Assembly: GCF_945901735.1 (NCBI RefSeq)
Contig: NZ_CAMDLM010000018.1
Span: 16,279-80,278, forward strand
Length of the DNA: 64,000 bases
Reading direction: 5' to 3'
DNA from: Limnohabitans sp. Rim8
GTDB lineage: Bacteria > Pseudomonadota > Gammaproteobacteria > Burkholderiales > Burkholderiaceae_C
The position numbers and the translations under genes are program-made. Positions 47,550 to 58,110 of this stretch are shown one piece after another (the first letter of the stretch is position 1; the number at the start of each line of letters is the position of its first letter). The notes below the pieces were generated by a model. That model saw only the letters and a list, made by a program, of their open reading frames with translations, made no database searches and was not told where the DNA came from.

Positions 47550-50500
47550 ATGGCTTACGAACAAGAATCGCCGCTCTACGACGGCCCATCCAACAACACG
47601 CTGGCCGGCGCCGACGCGCTGACCAGTGGCGTGAAAATGGTGGCTGCGCTGGGCAGCGCTGGCGACGTGGATTTTTTCCAGATCAACACCAGTGGCCCAT
47701 CGCTGATCACGTTGGACTTTTCAACCCCTTTGTTGACAACTGCCAGCCATTGGCAGGTGCGTCTGCTTGACAGCAACGGCGACTATTTGCGAACGCTGGC
47801 CAGCTCGGTGCTGGGCACCCCGTTGGTCAATGGCGCCAGCCAGATCGGCAGCGACTTGAACGTCGACGGCTTGACCAGCGTGCCCGCCGCCGGCAGCCAG
47901 TTCACGCTGGTCACTTCAGGGGCCGACACCACCGTTTACAAAGTCATCAGTGCCACCCCACTGGTGGGTGGCAGCGCCACTTTGACGCTGGACAAAGCCC
48001 TGCCATCGGGTTTGAGCGACAACACAGCCTTGGCATTCGATCCGGCCCAATTGGTCACCGGTGTGTCGTCCTCGGTCACAGCGGCCGTAGCGGCTGCGGG
48101 GAGCTACTCGATCCAGGTGCTGGCCGACGGCGCGGTCTGGAACAGTGCCGACTACGCGATCACTGCAACCGTGACGCCGACGCTAGAAAAAGAAGGCACA
48201 GGCGGCAACAATACCAAGGACGACGCGGCATTCGCCAGTAACCGTTTGTTGGCCAACACCAGCATGACCGGTGCCTTGTCGAGCGCCTCCGACGTGGACT
48301 ACTGGGTCTTCACCACCGCCAAACCCAGCGACTTCACGGTCTCTTTTGGCTCATCGAGCTCGGCCACCAGCCCGGAATGGAAGATCGACATCACCCCCTG
48401 GTCGGGTGCGCCTTTGACGGGGGGCTCGCTGAGCGCGGGAAGCAGTGCCTCGCTCAGCTTACTGGCAAACAGCTTTGCCGAAGCCCAGACTTTTCTGGTG
48501 GCGGTGAGCCCCTTTTCTTCAACCGCTTTCAATACCGGCAACTACACGCTCAAGGTGGCCGGTATCGGACTGGACCTCAATGACGCGCCTGTGCTCAGCG
48601 TGGGCACCGTCAGCATTCGGGTGCCCGAGCCCGGCGTGGTGGTAGACACCCAGGTGGTGCGCAACGTCTCGGCCGGCAGCACCACGGGTGTGCGCTTGGA
48701 CAGCCTGTTTTCGGTGACCGATCCCGACGCCATCAGCAGCGGCCAGTCGGTGAGCTACTACCGCTTCAGCCTGACCAATGACTCGGGCCTGAGCAGCGAT
48801 GCAAGCATTGTTGTTGGAACAGGTGACACAGCCAAGACCTATGGCTTTGATCACGTGACTGACGAAGAGATTGAGCCCCCAGGCAGCGTGATCCTGACTG
48901 CAGCCGAAATGGCCACCGCGGTATTTTTGCCAGGAACCACAGCGGCTGGTAGCTCGCTCAAGCTAGCCTTACAAGCCTACGACTCGACCAGCCAGCTCAG
49001 CGAGTTGGGTGGCTCGGACCAATCGGGCGCCAGCGCTATCTTGCAACAAACGATCAAGATCGTCAGCGGCAACGTGGGCGTTAGCCTCAACAGCAGCGCT
49101 ACCAAAACCACCCTTTCCGAGAATGTTTTGGGTGAAGGTACGGCCAAACCGAATAACAGTAGCTTCACACTGGCTTTGAGCCAGGCACCTGCAAACGATG
49201 TCAAGGTTTATTTAACCGATGCCAATGACCAGCTTGACCTGTCGGCAACGGTGCTGACCTTTACCAGCGCCAACTACGCCACGGCGCAGAGCGTGACCAT
49301 CTCGGCCACGGCCGACAGTAAAAACGAAGGTGCGAGCCAGGCGGCACCCTTGAGCTTTCAGGTGGTCAGCCAAGACAGCAGCTATGACGGCTTTTTGGTC
49401 AGCCCGTTGAACTTTTTGGTCGCTGACAACGTGGCGCCATTGCTTGCAACGCCAACGGCCCTGGCCTACACCGATACCGACGCCAGTGACCTGTTTGCCG
49501 CGCCCACGAGCGGCTCGGTCACAGGCACGCTAACCGCCAGCGACGCGAACAGTGACGGCCTGAACAGTGACATCCTGAGCTACGGTATTTTAGGCGGGAC
49601 GGACGCAGGCACCACCGTGTCCATGACCAGCAACTTCGGCACGCTGACTGTGACCAAGGCCACTGGCGCTTATGTGTTCAGTCCCGATGTCGGCGGACTC
49701 AATGCCGCGGCCAGTTCCACCAGTGCAGATTTCACGGTCACCGTTTCCGACGGCGCGGCGAGCAGCAGCAAGGTCCTGAGCGTCAGCGTCGCTGGCGTTA
49801 ACGACAAGCCGGTGGTGAGTTTTGGCAGCGCCTCTTTCACGCTGCGCGAGCGTGGTGGCGCCGGCAATGTCGAGCCGGGGACAAGCGACTCGGTGATCGC
49901 GGTGGCCCTGGCTGATCCCGAAGGCGTCACCAGCTTCGACGCAGCAGGCCTGCTCAGCCTGGGATGGGCGACCAGCAACAATGGCGTCACCTACACCAAA
50001 GTGGGAACCTATGGTACGGCAAGCCTGACCAGCGGCACACAGGCGCTGGCCTATGTGCTCGACGACAGCAAAAGCGCAACCCAGGCGCTGAAAGCCGATG
50101 AATCAAAAACCGACACCTTCGCTCTTCAGGTCACGGATGCCCAGGGCCTGACTCAATCGGGGACCGCAAGCTTCAGTGTCGTGGGTGCCAATGATTGGCC
50201 GGTGCTCAACCCTGTTGCTGATCGCATGGTTGAACTTGGCAATGCCTTGAGCTTTGACCTCAAAAGTGACCTGAGCGATGTCGATACAGCCGACCTTGCC
50301 CTCACGGTGACTCTGGCCGATGGTTCGGCACTTCCAGCCTGGCTGAGTTTTAACAGCGCCACATGGACTTTCAGCGGTACCCCGACGGCCAACGACCTGG
50401 CCACACTGAGTATTCTGGTGACCGCCTCTGATGAGCTCGGTGGCTTCGTGTACGACAACTTTGACCTGACTGTTGCCGCAGCCACCCAGGCCGCCGTGTT

Positions 50501-53500
50501 GCTGGCCGACAGCATCACCGGTGACGAAGATGGCGGCGTCATCAGCGGTAACGTGCTGAGCAACGACGAGGCTTCTACAGGTAACAAACTCAGTGTTGTC
50601 TCGTTCACGGTGCCCGGTGAAACACCACTCGACGCTGGCCAGTCCTTTACCATCGAAGGCAAGGGCGAGCTGCTCATCAACACCGACGGCAGCTACACCT
50701 TCACGCCGCTGCCCAACGTCAATGGCAACTTGCCAGTCATCAGCTACGAAACCAATGACGGCTCGAGCACCCTGGGCATCACCCTGAGCGCTGTCAACGA
50801 CTCACCCACTGGCACTGTGACCATCAGTGGCACACCCAATCGAGGTCAGACGCTGACGGCCAGCAACACATTGGCCGATGCAGATGGCATACCCACCACG
50901 GGTGATGGCGCGATCAAGTACCAATGGCTGGCCAACGGCAACTACATTGAAGGGGCCACGGCCAGCAACTACACACTGACGCAGGCTGAGGTGGGCAAGG
51001 TCATCACGGCGATGGCCAGCTACACAGACCTGGGTGGAGAGCTTGAGAGCGTGCCTAGCTCGGAAACAGTGGTCATTGCACCCGCCGACACGCTGTTGAC
51101 CCTGGGCGTGAAGATCTCGGATGTATTTCAAATGGTCGGTGACAGGGACTACTTCAAGTTCTCTGTGACCGACCCCGGGGCGCTGACCCTGGCGTTCGAT
51201 CTGCCGCCCAACGGCGACCCATACAGCTACTTCAGTCTTGAGCTTTACGGCCCCAATGACACTTGGCTCAGTTCATTTTCGAGCGCCGAGAGCAGGACCT
51301 TTCCGACCATCTTGGTCCAAGAGGGCGATTACTACTTGGATGCAGGCGCTTGGTATTTCTCTGGCCAAAGCGTGGCCTACAGCCTCACGGCCAGCCTTGT
51401 GCCGGGCTCGACTGGGGTGCTTGAGTCCGAAAGCAACGACACCATTCAGACGGCCGACGCGCTGAGCCTGGACACGACTGTCACGGGGCAGATGGCCACG
51501 GGTGAGGATCTGGACTACTTCAAGTTCTCTGTGACCGCGCCCGGGGTGCTGACCCTGGCCTTCGATCTGCCCATTGGCTTCGAGTATTTTGACCCCTTCA
51601 CTTTGTCTCTGTATGACGTCGAGGGCGTTTTGCTCAATTCAATTGCGAGCGGTGTCAGCCAGACCTACCAGACCAGTTTGTCGCAAGCGGGTGACTACTA
51701 CTTGGCTGTCAGCGCCACCTACTTGTATGACTTCAGCGAAGGCGGCTCCTACAGCCTGAAGGCCAGTCATGTGGTGGGTTCGACTGCGGGGTTTGAGTCA
51801 GAAGGCAACAACAGTGCTGATACGGCCAACGAGCTGACCCTGGGCGAGGCGGTCAAGGGCCAGCTCAGCAGCTACGCCGACATCGATACCTTCAAACTGA
51901 AGGCCTTGAGTGCGGGTCTTTTGACGCTGAACTTCGATCTCAGCGACGGTTCGATGGCCGTCAACAGCGTCAACAGCCTGAACAACGTCGATGACACCGA
52001 CAACACCGACTACCCGGACTACACCGACGACGGCGATTACCCCGACTACACCGATTACTCTGATTACTCTGATGCCTTCAGCGTTCGGTTGGTGGATGCG
52101 GATGGCATGGTCATCGCGTCGTTCAGTGCCGGAAGCACGCAAACCTTCAAGGCCTCGGTGACAGAGGCAGGAGATTATTTTGTCGAGATTGCGTCAAACG
52201 ACTACTACTACAGTGCCGAAGCTTACGAGCTGACAGCCTCTATAGAGGCAGTGGCCGAAGGTTTCGAGATTGAGCCCAACGACTACTACCCCAACGAAGT
52301 CCAGTCGGGCCAACCAATCACGGGCAAGCTCTCGACACCAGAGGACGTGGACTGGTTCTTTCTGAACCTCGAAGCCTCAAGCGATTTGAAGATTACTTTC
52401 GACGCCCCGACCGACAGCGACGAGAGTTACTTCCAGGGTTGGTTGTACGATGAAAACGGCTACCTGTTGGTCAGTGATGTCACAGGCAGAGACGTTGAAT
52501 TCACGGTGGGTGCGCTGGACGCCGGCTTTTATTACTTTGGCTTGTCCACGTCAAGCAGCGACTTGCACAACGCTGGGGATTACGACCTGACCCTGACCGC
52601 GCTCGCCTCTGCTGTCAACATCGAGGCAGAGGACAACAACAGCCCCATCTCTGCCAACCCATTGGCCTTGGATGCCCCCATTTCCGGCAATCTCGAGACG
52701 GCTGACGATATAGATGTGTTCAGCGTGGACCTGAGTTCTCAGGGCATGCTCACCGTCAATTTTGAAAGCCCGACCGACAGCACCTGGAACGATTACTTTC
52801 GAATCGATGTCCACGACCCTGACGGCAAGCTTTTGGACAGCCGCAACACAGGGGTCAACACCGCCTTTGAGGTGAAGTTGCCCGTTGATGCGCAGAAGGT
52901 GCCCATTGAGGGCACCTACACCGTGACCATCGCTGCCGTCGGCACCGAGGACCACAGCGATCTCGATTACCGCCTCTCTGTCAGCGCCTCCGCAGCCGTG
53001 GTGGAAGAGCAGCTGCCCGAAGGTGCCATCCAGGGCACGCTCACCGACGACACCCTCAAAGGAACGGAAGACGACGATTTGATTTACGGTCTGGGTGGCA
53101 GCGACCTGATCGACGGTGACGCCGGCAGCGACACCGTGGTCTTTCAAGCGGACAGCGCCGAGCTCAGCATTCACGCCGTCGGCGGCCTGACCGCGGTGCG
53201 AGGCGGCTACGCAGCGGGAAACCATTCCTACACAGTCAGCCGCCTGTGGAACGTCGAAAACATCAAGACCGCGACCGACGACATTCCCCTGGGCGCGGAC
53301 AGTGTCACGCCTTTGCTGGGCACATTCGATTCGGACCGCATTCTTGGAACCGCCGGGGGCGACCTGATCGACGGCATGGGCGGCAGCGATTTCATAGACG
53401 GCGCAGCAGGCACCGACACCTTGGCGCTGTTCGGCCCCAGCGATCATTTTGTGGTGACGACCGTGGCTGGCATCACCCGCATTGAAGGCACTGAAGACGC

Positions 53501-56500
53501 CAATGAATATGCGGGCCATGTGTCACGAACAGTGGGTGTCGAGACCCTGGGCTTTATCCGCAACGAGACACAGACCTTGCAGGTCAACAACACCGCAAAG
53601 ATCTTTGGCTCCGAGGGCAGTGACAGCCTCACCGGCACCGTGGCCAACGAGATTTTCGACGGCCTGGGTGGGGCTGACCAGGTCGATGGTGGCGCAGGCA
53701 GTGACACCTTGGTCTTTTTTGGTCGATTCAAAGACTTTACGGTGACGGCGCCCACGGCGAGCAAGCCCGAGCTGACCATTGTGGGCAAAGACACCGCCGG
53801 CAAAGACTATGCGGGCCACACCGTGGTGGCCAGCAACATTGAAAAGCTCGCCTTCACCGACGTGCAGATCGATGTGAACAACCCCCCTGGGCTGGTGGTC
53901 TCGCCGGCCAGCACCTTGCTGGCCGAGGGTGGGGCGGCCACCGCCTTGAGCCTGTCGCTGGCGGTCGAGCCCAGCCGGTCTGTCACTGTGGCGCTCAATG
54001 TAGGCAACCAGCTGGCCAGCAGCCCCCTGCAGCTCACATTCAATGCCCTCAACTGGAACACCCCACAGACCGTGCAGATCAACGCGGTCGATGACAGTGC
54101 CGCGGAAAGGCAGCACAAAGCCGATCTGAGCTTCACGGTCACCAGCGATGACCCGCAATACGCCGATGTGAAGGTCAATCCGGTCACTTACGCCATTTCC
54201 GACAATGACACGGCAGGCGTGGGCAGCGTCAAAGGGCAGCTGTGGAACGACGCTGACAAAGACGGTGTGGTCGATGCGGGTGAGCAGAAGCTGGCCAATT
54301 GGGTGGTGTTTGACGACATCAATCGCAACGGCCGGTTGGATACAGGTGAAGCCAGCACCAAGTCCGACACCAGTGGCAAATACCAGCTCGATGAGCTGAG
54401 CAACGGGGAGCACACCATCGTCGCGCGGGCCGAGCCAGGCTGGAGCCCCACATTCCCCAGCATGAGCAACTCGGCCGCCTCCATCATCGTGAACGCGGCC
54501 GGCTCGAGCGCAGTGAAAAAAGGCGAGGTGGTCGAGACCCCCATCAGTGCGTCGGACGCGAACGTCCTGTATTCCAACCTTGGTCTGGCCACCAACATCG
54601 CCGCTTTTCATGCAGATGAGCGCTTTAAAGATGTGAAAGGCAAGGGCGTGTCTGTGGTCGTCGTCGACACGGGCATTGACCTGAACCATCCTCACTTCGG
54701 CCCCGATGCCGACAACAACGGCATTTCTGACCGCATTGTTTTTAATTACGACTTTGTAGGCGCCAACGACAACAATGCCAGCGATGTCGATGGACACGGC
54801 ACGCACGTGGCCGGCACGGTGGGCTCGTCTGATGCCAACTACCTGGGCGCCGCGCCTGAGGTCAACATCATTGCCCTGCGCGTGTTGGGCGATGACGGCT
54901 CCGGCACCGGTGCCGACATCATGGAGGCGCTCAATTGGGTGGTGGCCAACGCCAGCCGCTACAACGTGGTGGCGGTCAACCTGTCCTTGGGCGATTCGTC
55001 TTTTGACACCCTGCCCAGGGAAGGCTACTTGACTACCCAGTTCAAGGCGCTTACCAATGCGGGCGTGGTGGTGGTGTCAGCGTCTGGAAATTCGTACGCC
55101 TACGAGCAAATACAGGGTGTTAGCTACCCTTCCTCAGACCCTTACTCCCTGTCAGTGGGCGCTGTTTTTGCATCTGACGGCACATTCGATAAGCACGTAG
55201 GCGTTGCAGACACCATCGTCAAATTCTCTCAGCGGGCCGCCACGGAGTCTGATATTTTTGCACCCGGGGTGAATATCATTGCGGCTGAAAACAATGGTGT
55301 AACTGCAGGGGGTGGTGCTTACTCGCTCAGCGGGACCAGCATGGCCTCACCAGAGGTTGCGGGCATGGTGGCCCTGGCCCAGCAACTGGCCATGCGAGAG
55401 CTGGGGCGGCGACTGTCTTTTGAAGAAATGCGGTCCCTGTTGAAAACAACCGGGGACAACATTGTTGACAAGGAAGACTTAACCGACGACGTCCTCAACA
55501 CCGGCCTGACTTTCCAGCGCATAGACATGCTGAGCCTGGCCGAGGCCATTTTGGCGATCAAGCCGCCAGCCTCGCACACGGTCACCATCACCAATGGCGT
55601 TGCTGTCGAAGGCAAAAACTTTGGCTTTGCCTCTGGGGCCGTTGTTCAAGGGCTTTCGGCCAACGATTTCATTGTAGGCGCCAGCCTCAGTGAGATCTTG
55701 CGAGGCGGTGCAGGTGAAGACCAGATCGACGCCAGCGAAGGCGACGACCAGATCTTTGGTGAGGTAGGCGACGACCGCCTCAACGGTGGCGCTGGCAACG
55801 ACGTGATTGATGGCGGCGCAGGCAACGATGTGGCCGTTTTCAGCGGTCCCCGCGCCAACTACACCGTCAAATGGTCCAGCAGCGCGGGTTCTTTTTCGGT
55901 CAGCTCTGCCGCTGAGGGCGCAGACACTCTGGTGGGCATAGAGACCCTGGCCTTTCAAGATGTCAATGTGGCTGCCAGCGCCTTGCAAACTGGCGTCACA
56001 GTGGAGGTGCAGGCCTACGCATGGAAGAGCCATGTGTTCCTCAATGATGTGAGAGTCGGGCTTGACGCTGAAACCGGCCGTGACACTGCAGGGCAGGGCA
56101 CCGCTGTCTTCAATGATGTGCTGGATCCTGTGCAGCTATCAGCCACGCGCGCGGCCACAGACGACGCATCGAGTGCAGCCGTGAGCTTGCAAGACGCCAT
56201 CGCCATCCTCAAGTTGGTCGTTGGTCTGCCAGTCAACGGCAGTGGGCAGGCGCTTTCGCCTTACCAGACGCTGGCGGCTGACTACAACGGCAACGGCAGC
56301 GTCGAGTTGTCCGACGCGATTGATGTGCTCAAGTACGTGGTCGGTCTGCCGGGTACCCAGCCCAGCTGGAAGTTCCTCAACGAAACCACGCCCATTGCCG
56401 GTATCACCGCCAACCCGACCGAGCCCGGATCCATGCCCGGGCTTGAAATGCCCACCGACAACGGCACCTCAACGCTGCGCGTCGGACTGGTTGGATTCCT

Positions 56501-56621
56501 GCGGGGGGATGTGGATGGCAGCTACGCCGGCGCCGCCAACGCCGAAGGCTTGAGCCAGGATTACTTCACGGCGCTGGCCATTGAGAACGGTCTCAACGCC
56601 AGCCAGTTTGGGGTGTACTGA
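47550..56621 (+). CDS. Giant multidomain subtilisin-like protease, type I secreted
   Basis: A 3023-residue protein starting MAYEQESPLYDG, with AAGGGA as ribosome-binding site. In order: PPC-like domains (about 1-80 and 210-330), a Calx-beta-like repeat (511-627), a VCBS-like domain (631-750), a cadherin-like/He_PIG domain (878-977), five more PPC domains (about 1180-1820, motif ESESNDTIQTADAL and relatives), RTX turns (1830-2060), an SdrD-B-like domain (about 2222-2300, WNDADKDGVVDAGE), the S8 protease domain and RTX turns again (2707-2767). The triad is D2373 (VVDTGID), H2416 (DGHGTHVAG) and S2597 (GTSMASP), with oxyanion N2514. A dockerin-like pair (YNGNGSVELSDAIDVLK) lies at about 2860-2940. 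There is no signal peptide, which fits type I export. Confidence 0.9.
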   Translation: MAYEQESPLYDGPSNNTLAGADALTSGVKMVAALGSAGDVDFFQINTSGPSLITLDFSTPLLTTASHWQVRLLDSNGDYLRTLASSVLGTPLVNGASQIGSDLNVDGLTSVPAAGSQFTLVTSGADTTVYKVISATPLVGGSATLTLDKALPSGLSDNTALAFDPAQLVTGVSSSVTAAVAAAGSYSIQVLADGAVWNSADYAITATVTPTLEKEGTGGNNTKDDAAFASNRLLANTSMTGALSSASDVDYWVFTTAKPSDFTVSFGSSSSATSPEWKIDITPWSGAPLTGGSLSAGSSASLSLLANSFAEAQTFLVAVSPFSSTAFNTGNYTLKVAGIGLDLNDAPVLSVGTVSIRVPEPGVVVDTQVVRNVSAGSTTGVRLDSLFSVTDPDAISSGQSVSYYRFSLTNDSGLSSDASIVVGTGDTAKTYGFDHVTDEEIEPPGSVILTAAEMATAVFLPGTTAAGSSLKLALQAYDSTSQLSELGGSDQSGASAILQQTIKIVSGNVGVSLNSSATKTTLSENVLGEGTAKPNNSSFTLALSQAPANDVKVYLTDANDQLDLSATVLTFTSANYATAQSVTISATADSKNEGASQAAPLSFQVVSQDSSYDGFLVSPLNFLVADNVAPLLATPTALAYTDTDASDLFAAPTSGSVTGTLTASDANSDGLNSDILSYGILGGTDAGTTVSMTSNFGTLTVTKATGAYVFSPDVGGLNAAASSTSADFTVTVSDGAASSSKVLSVSVAGVNDKPVVSFGSASFTLRERGGAGNVEPGTSDSVIAVALADPEGVTSFDAAGLLSLGWATSNNGVTYTKVGTYGTASLTSGTQALAYVLDDSKSATQALKADESKTDTFALQVTDAQGLTQSGTASFSVVGANDWPVLNPVADRMVELGNALSFDLKSDLSDVDTADLALTVTLADGSALPAWLSFNSATWTFSGTPTANDLATLSILVTASDELGGFVYDNFDLTVAAATQAAVLLADSITGDEDGGVISGNVLSNDEASTGNKLSVVSFTVPGETPLDAGQSFTIEGKGELLINTDGSYTFTPLPNVNGNLPVISYETNDGSSTLGITLSAVNDSPTGTVTISGTPNRGQTLTASNTLADADGIPTTGDGAIKYQWLANGNYIEGATASNYTLTQAEVGKVITAMASYTDLGGELESVPSSETVVIAPADTLLTLGVKISDVFQMVGDRDYFKFSVTDPGALTLAFDLPPNGDPYSYFSLELYGPNDTWLSSFSSAESRTFPTILVQEGDYYLDAGAWYFSGQSVAYSLTASLVPGSTGVLESESNDTIQTADALSLDTTVTGQMATGEDLDYFKFSVTAPGVLTLAFDLPIGFEYFDPFTLSLYDVEGVLLNSIASGVSQTYQTSLSQAGDYYLAVSATYLYDFSEGGSYSLKASHVVGSTAGFESEGNNSADTANELTLGEAVKGQLSSYADIDTFKLKALSAGLLTLNFDLSDGSMAVNSVNSLNNVDDTDNTDYPDYTDDGDYPDYTDYSDYSDAFSVRLVDADGMVIASFSAGSTQTFKASVTEAGDYFVEIASNDYYYSAEAYELTASIEAVAEGFEIEPNDYYPNEVQSGQPITGKLSTPEDVDWFFLNLEASSDLKITFDAPTDSDESYFQGWLYDENGYLLVSDVTGRDVEFTVGALDAGFYYFGLSTSSSDLHNAGDYDLTLTALASAVNIEAEDNNSPISANPLALDAPISGNLETADDIDVFSVDLSSQGMLTVNFESPTDSTWNDYFRIDVHDPDGKLLDSRNTGVNTAFEVKLPVDAQKVPIEGTYTVTIAAVGTEDHSDLDYRLSVSASAAVVEEQLPEGAIQGTLTDDTLKGTEDDDLIYGLGGSDLIDGDAGSDTVVFQADSAELSIHAVGGLTAVRGGYAAGNHSYTVSRLWNVENIKTATDDIPLGADSVTPLLGTFDSDRILGTAGGDLIDGMGGSDFIDGAAGTDTLALFGPSDHFVVTTVAGITRIEGTEDANEYAGHVSRTVGVETLGFIRNETQTLQVNNTAKIFGSEGSDSLTGTVANEIFDGLGGADQVDGGAGSDTLVFFGRFKDFTVTAPTASKPELTIVGKDTAGKDYAGHTVVASNIEKLAFTDVQIDVNNPPGLVVSPASTLLAEGGAATALSLSLAVEPSRSVTVALNVGNQLASSPLQLTFNALNWNTPQTVQINAVDDSAAERQHKADLSFTVTSDDPQYADVKVNPVTYAISDNDTAGVGSVKGQLWNDADKDGVVDAGEQKLANWVVFDDINRNGRLDTGEASTKSDTSGKYQLDELSNGEHTIVARAEPGWSPTFPSMSNSAASIIVNAAGSSAVKKGEVVETPISASDANVLYSNLGLATNIAAFHADERFKDVKGKGVSVVVVDTGIDLNHPHFGPDADNNGISDRIVFNYDFVGANDNNASDVDGHGTHVAGTVGSSDANYLGAAPEVNIIALRVLGDDGSGTGADIMEALNWVVANASRYNVVAVNLSLGDSSFDTLPREGYLTTQFKALTNAGVVVVSASGNSYAYEQIQGVSYPSSDPYSLSVGAVFASDGTFDKHVGVADTIVKFSQRAATESDIFAPGVNIIAAENNGVTAGGGAYSLSGTSMASPEVAGMVALAQQLAMRELGRRLSFEEMRSLLKTTGDNIVDKEDLTDDVLNTGLTFQRIDMLSLAEAILAIKPPASHTVTITNGVAVEGKNFGFASGAVVQGLSANDFIVGASLSEILRGGAGEDQIDASEGDDQIFGEVGDDRLNGGAGNDVIDGGAGNDVAVFSGPRANYTVKWSSSAGSFSVSSAAEGADTLVGIETLAFQDVNVAASALQTGVTVEVQAYAWKSHVFLNDVRVGLDAETGRDTAGQGTAVFNDVLDPVQLSATRAATDDASSAAVSLQDAIAILKLVVGLPVNGSGQALSPYQTLAADYNGNGSVELSDAIDVLKYVVGLPGTQPSWKFLNETTPIAGITANPTEPGSMPGLEMPTDNGTSTLRVGLVGFLRGDVDGSYAGAANAEGLSQDYFTALAIENGLNASQFGVY
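51989..52074 (+). repeat. Asp/Tyr-rich low-complexity tract in the protease gene
   Basis: Within the fifth PPC domain about 29 codons encode runs such as DYPDYTDDGDYPDYTDYSDY (residues about 1481-1509). GAYTAC-type codon pairs recur, so the tract probably grew by replication slippage. It inserts an acidic loop into an otherwise regular beta domain. Confidence 0.85.
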
Positions 56622-56637
56622 GGCACAGGGCCTCAGT
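56617..56637. terminator. Hairpin between the convergent operons
   Basis: ACTGAGGC (56617-56624) pairs perfectly with GCCTCAGT (56630-56637) around ACAGG; the protease stop codon is inside the left arm. It sits between the convergent protease and hlyD-type genes and reads the same from both strands. No T tract follows, so termination is unproven. Confidence 0.5.
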
Positions 56638-56703
56638 GGCGAACAACCACCACCGCGATCAGGCAGGGATAGGCTCAGGCGAGGCCTTCCAACGGGCAAC
56701 CTG

Positions 56704-58059
56704 TTATCTCTCCCTGAATGCGTTTTCCTTCAGGGCGACGATGGGTTTGGACAGGTACTGAAGGATGGTTTTCTTGCCGGTGATGATGTCGACTTGGGCC
56801 TGCATGCCGGGCAAGATCAGCAGTTTTTTGTCAATCACTTCAATCGCCTTGGCCTGGGTCTCGATGCGGACTTGGTAGAAGGCTTCGCCTTTTTCGTTGG
56901 GCACGGCGTCGGCACTGATGTTGGTAACCGTGCCATCGAGTGCGCCGAAGATCGAGTAGTCGTAGGCAGTGATCTTGACGCGGGCGTTTTGCCCGAGTTT
57001 GACGAACCCGATGTCCTTGGGCAAGACCATGGCATCAAGCACCAGTTCGTCGTCGGCTGGCACAACTTCCATGATGGGGTCGCCGGGCTTGACGATGCCG
57101 CCGATGGTGGTGACAAACACGCGGTTGACGATGCCCTTCATGGGCGACTTGATGTCGGCGCGCAAGATTTTGTCTTCGATCGCGGGCATGGCCTGCTTGA
57201 GTGGGCCGAGATCGGCCAAGGTGCGGTTGAGTTCGTTGAGCGCTTCCGATCGGAATTGGCGTGTCAAAGCCTCTTGGCGCGAGACGATTTCGTTGATTGC
57301 TGAGTTGACCCGTTGGATGCTGACCTTGGCCACGTTGACGCGGCTTTCCTGCTCGACGAGGGCGCGGTCGGCTCGCACCAGCTCAAGCCTGGGCTCCAGG
57401 CCGCGCTCGACCAGTCGGGCGATGGTGGCGCGTTCTTCACGGCCGAGCAGCAGGCTTTTTTGTGCGCCTTCCAGCGTGACCTGGGTTTCTTCCAACTCCC
57501 TGCGCTTTTGCTCGATTTGAGAATTGAGCACGCTGATTTGCGACTCCTGCTCCAGCTTTTTCGACACCAAGGTCGCTTGCTCTGCCGCCATCAGGTCGGG
57601 TGCCGATGCCATGACTTGCCGGGAGAATTGTGACGGCTTGCCGCTGGCTTGGGCCAGCAGGCGGGCGGCGCGGGCGTCCAGTGCCAAGATTTGCTGTTGG
57701 CGCGCATTTTGGTCGGCGTTGAGTTGCACATCGCTCAGCGTGAGCAACAGCTCACCGGCCGCCACGTGTTGGCCTGGCTTGACCAGCACCGACTTGACGA
57801 TGCCGCCTTCGAGGTTCTGGATCACCTGCATCTTGGCCGAGGGCATGACGCGGCCTTCGGCGCGGGTCACATTGTCGACTTCAGCAATCGCAATCCAGGC
57901 AAACAGCGCCACAAAAAACAGGGCGATGCCCCACAGCAACAGCAGCGATGCACGCTTGATCTGGCCCTTGCCGGAACCGCTGGCGACGATGGTGCTGGCA
58001 CCTTCACCGGCGTAGGAGTCAACCCATTTTTTGAGGCGGTTTTGAAAGAAGTTGGACAT
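56704..58059 (-). CDS. HlyD-family periplasmic adaptor of a type I secretion system
   Basis: The membrane-fusion protein that links the ABC exporter to the outer-membrane channel. It is 451 residues with a short cytoplasmic N-terminus, one membrane helix at about residues 38-60 (LLLLWGIALFFVALFAWIAIA in segments), then a periplasmic part with the lipoyl-like motif EGRVMPSAKMQVIQNLEGG, long alpha-hairpins (about 120-300), the returning lipoyl half VNRVFVTTIGGIVKPGDPIMEVVP and a C-terminal HlyD signature ending GMQAQVDIITGKKTILQYL. It is the last gene of the export operon, 51 bp after the ABC gene. Confidence 0.94.
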   Translation of the reverse strand: MSNFFQNRLKKWVDSYAGEGASTIVASGSGKGQIKRASLLLLWGIALFFVALFAWIAIAEVDNVTRAEGRVMPSAKMQVIQNLEGGIVKSVLVKPGQHVAAGELLLTLSDVQLNADQNARQQQILALDARAARLLAQASGKPSQFSRQVMASAPDLMAAEQATLVSKKLEQESQISVLNSQIEQKRRELEETQVTLEGAQKSLLLGREERATIARLVERGLEPRLELVRADRALVEQESRVNVAKVSIQRVNSAINEIVSRQEALTRQFRSEALNELNRTLADLGPLKQAMPAIEDKILRADIKSPMKGIVNRVFVTTIGGIVKPGDPIMEVVPADDELVLDAMVLPKDIGFVKLGQNARVKITAYDYSIFGALDGTVTNISADAVPNEKGEAFYQVRIETQAKAIEVIDKKLLILPGMQAQVDIITGKKTILQYLSKPIVALKENAFRER

Positions 58060-58110
58060 GGCGGGGGCAGGTGCGCTGACGTAAAGGGTAGGACGTGAAA
58101 GGAGCGGTGT

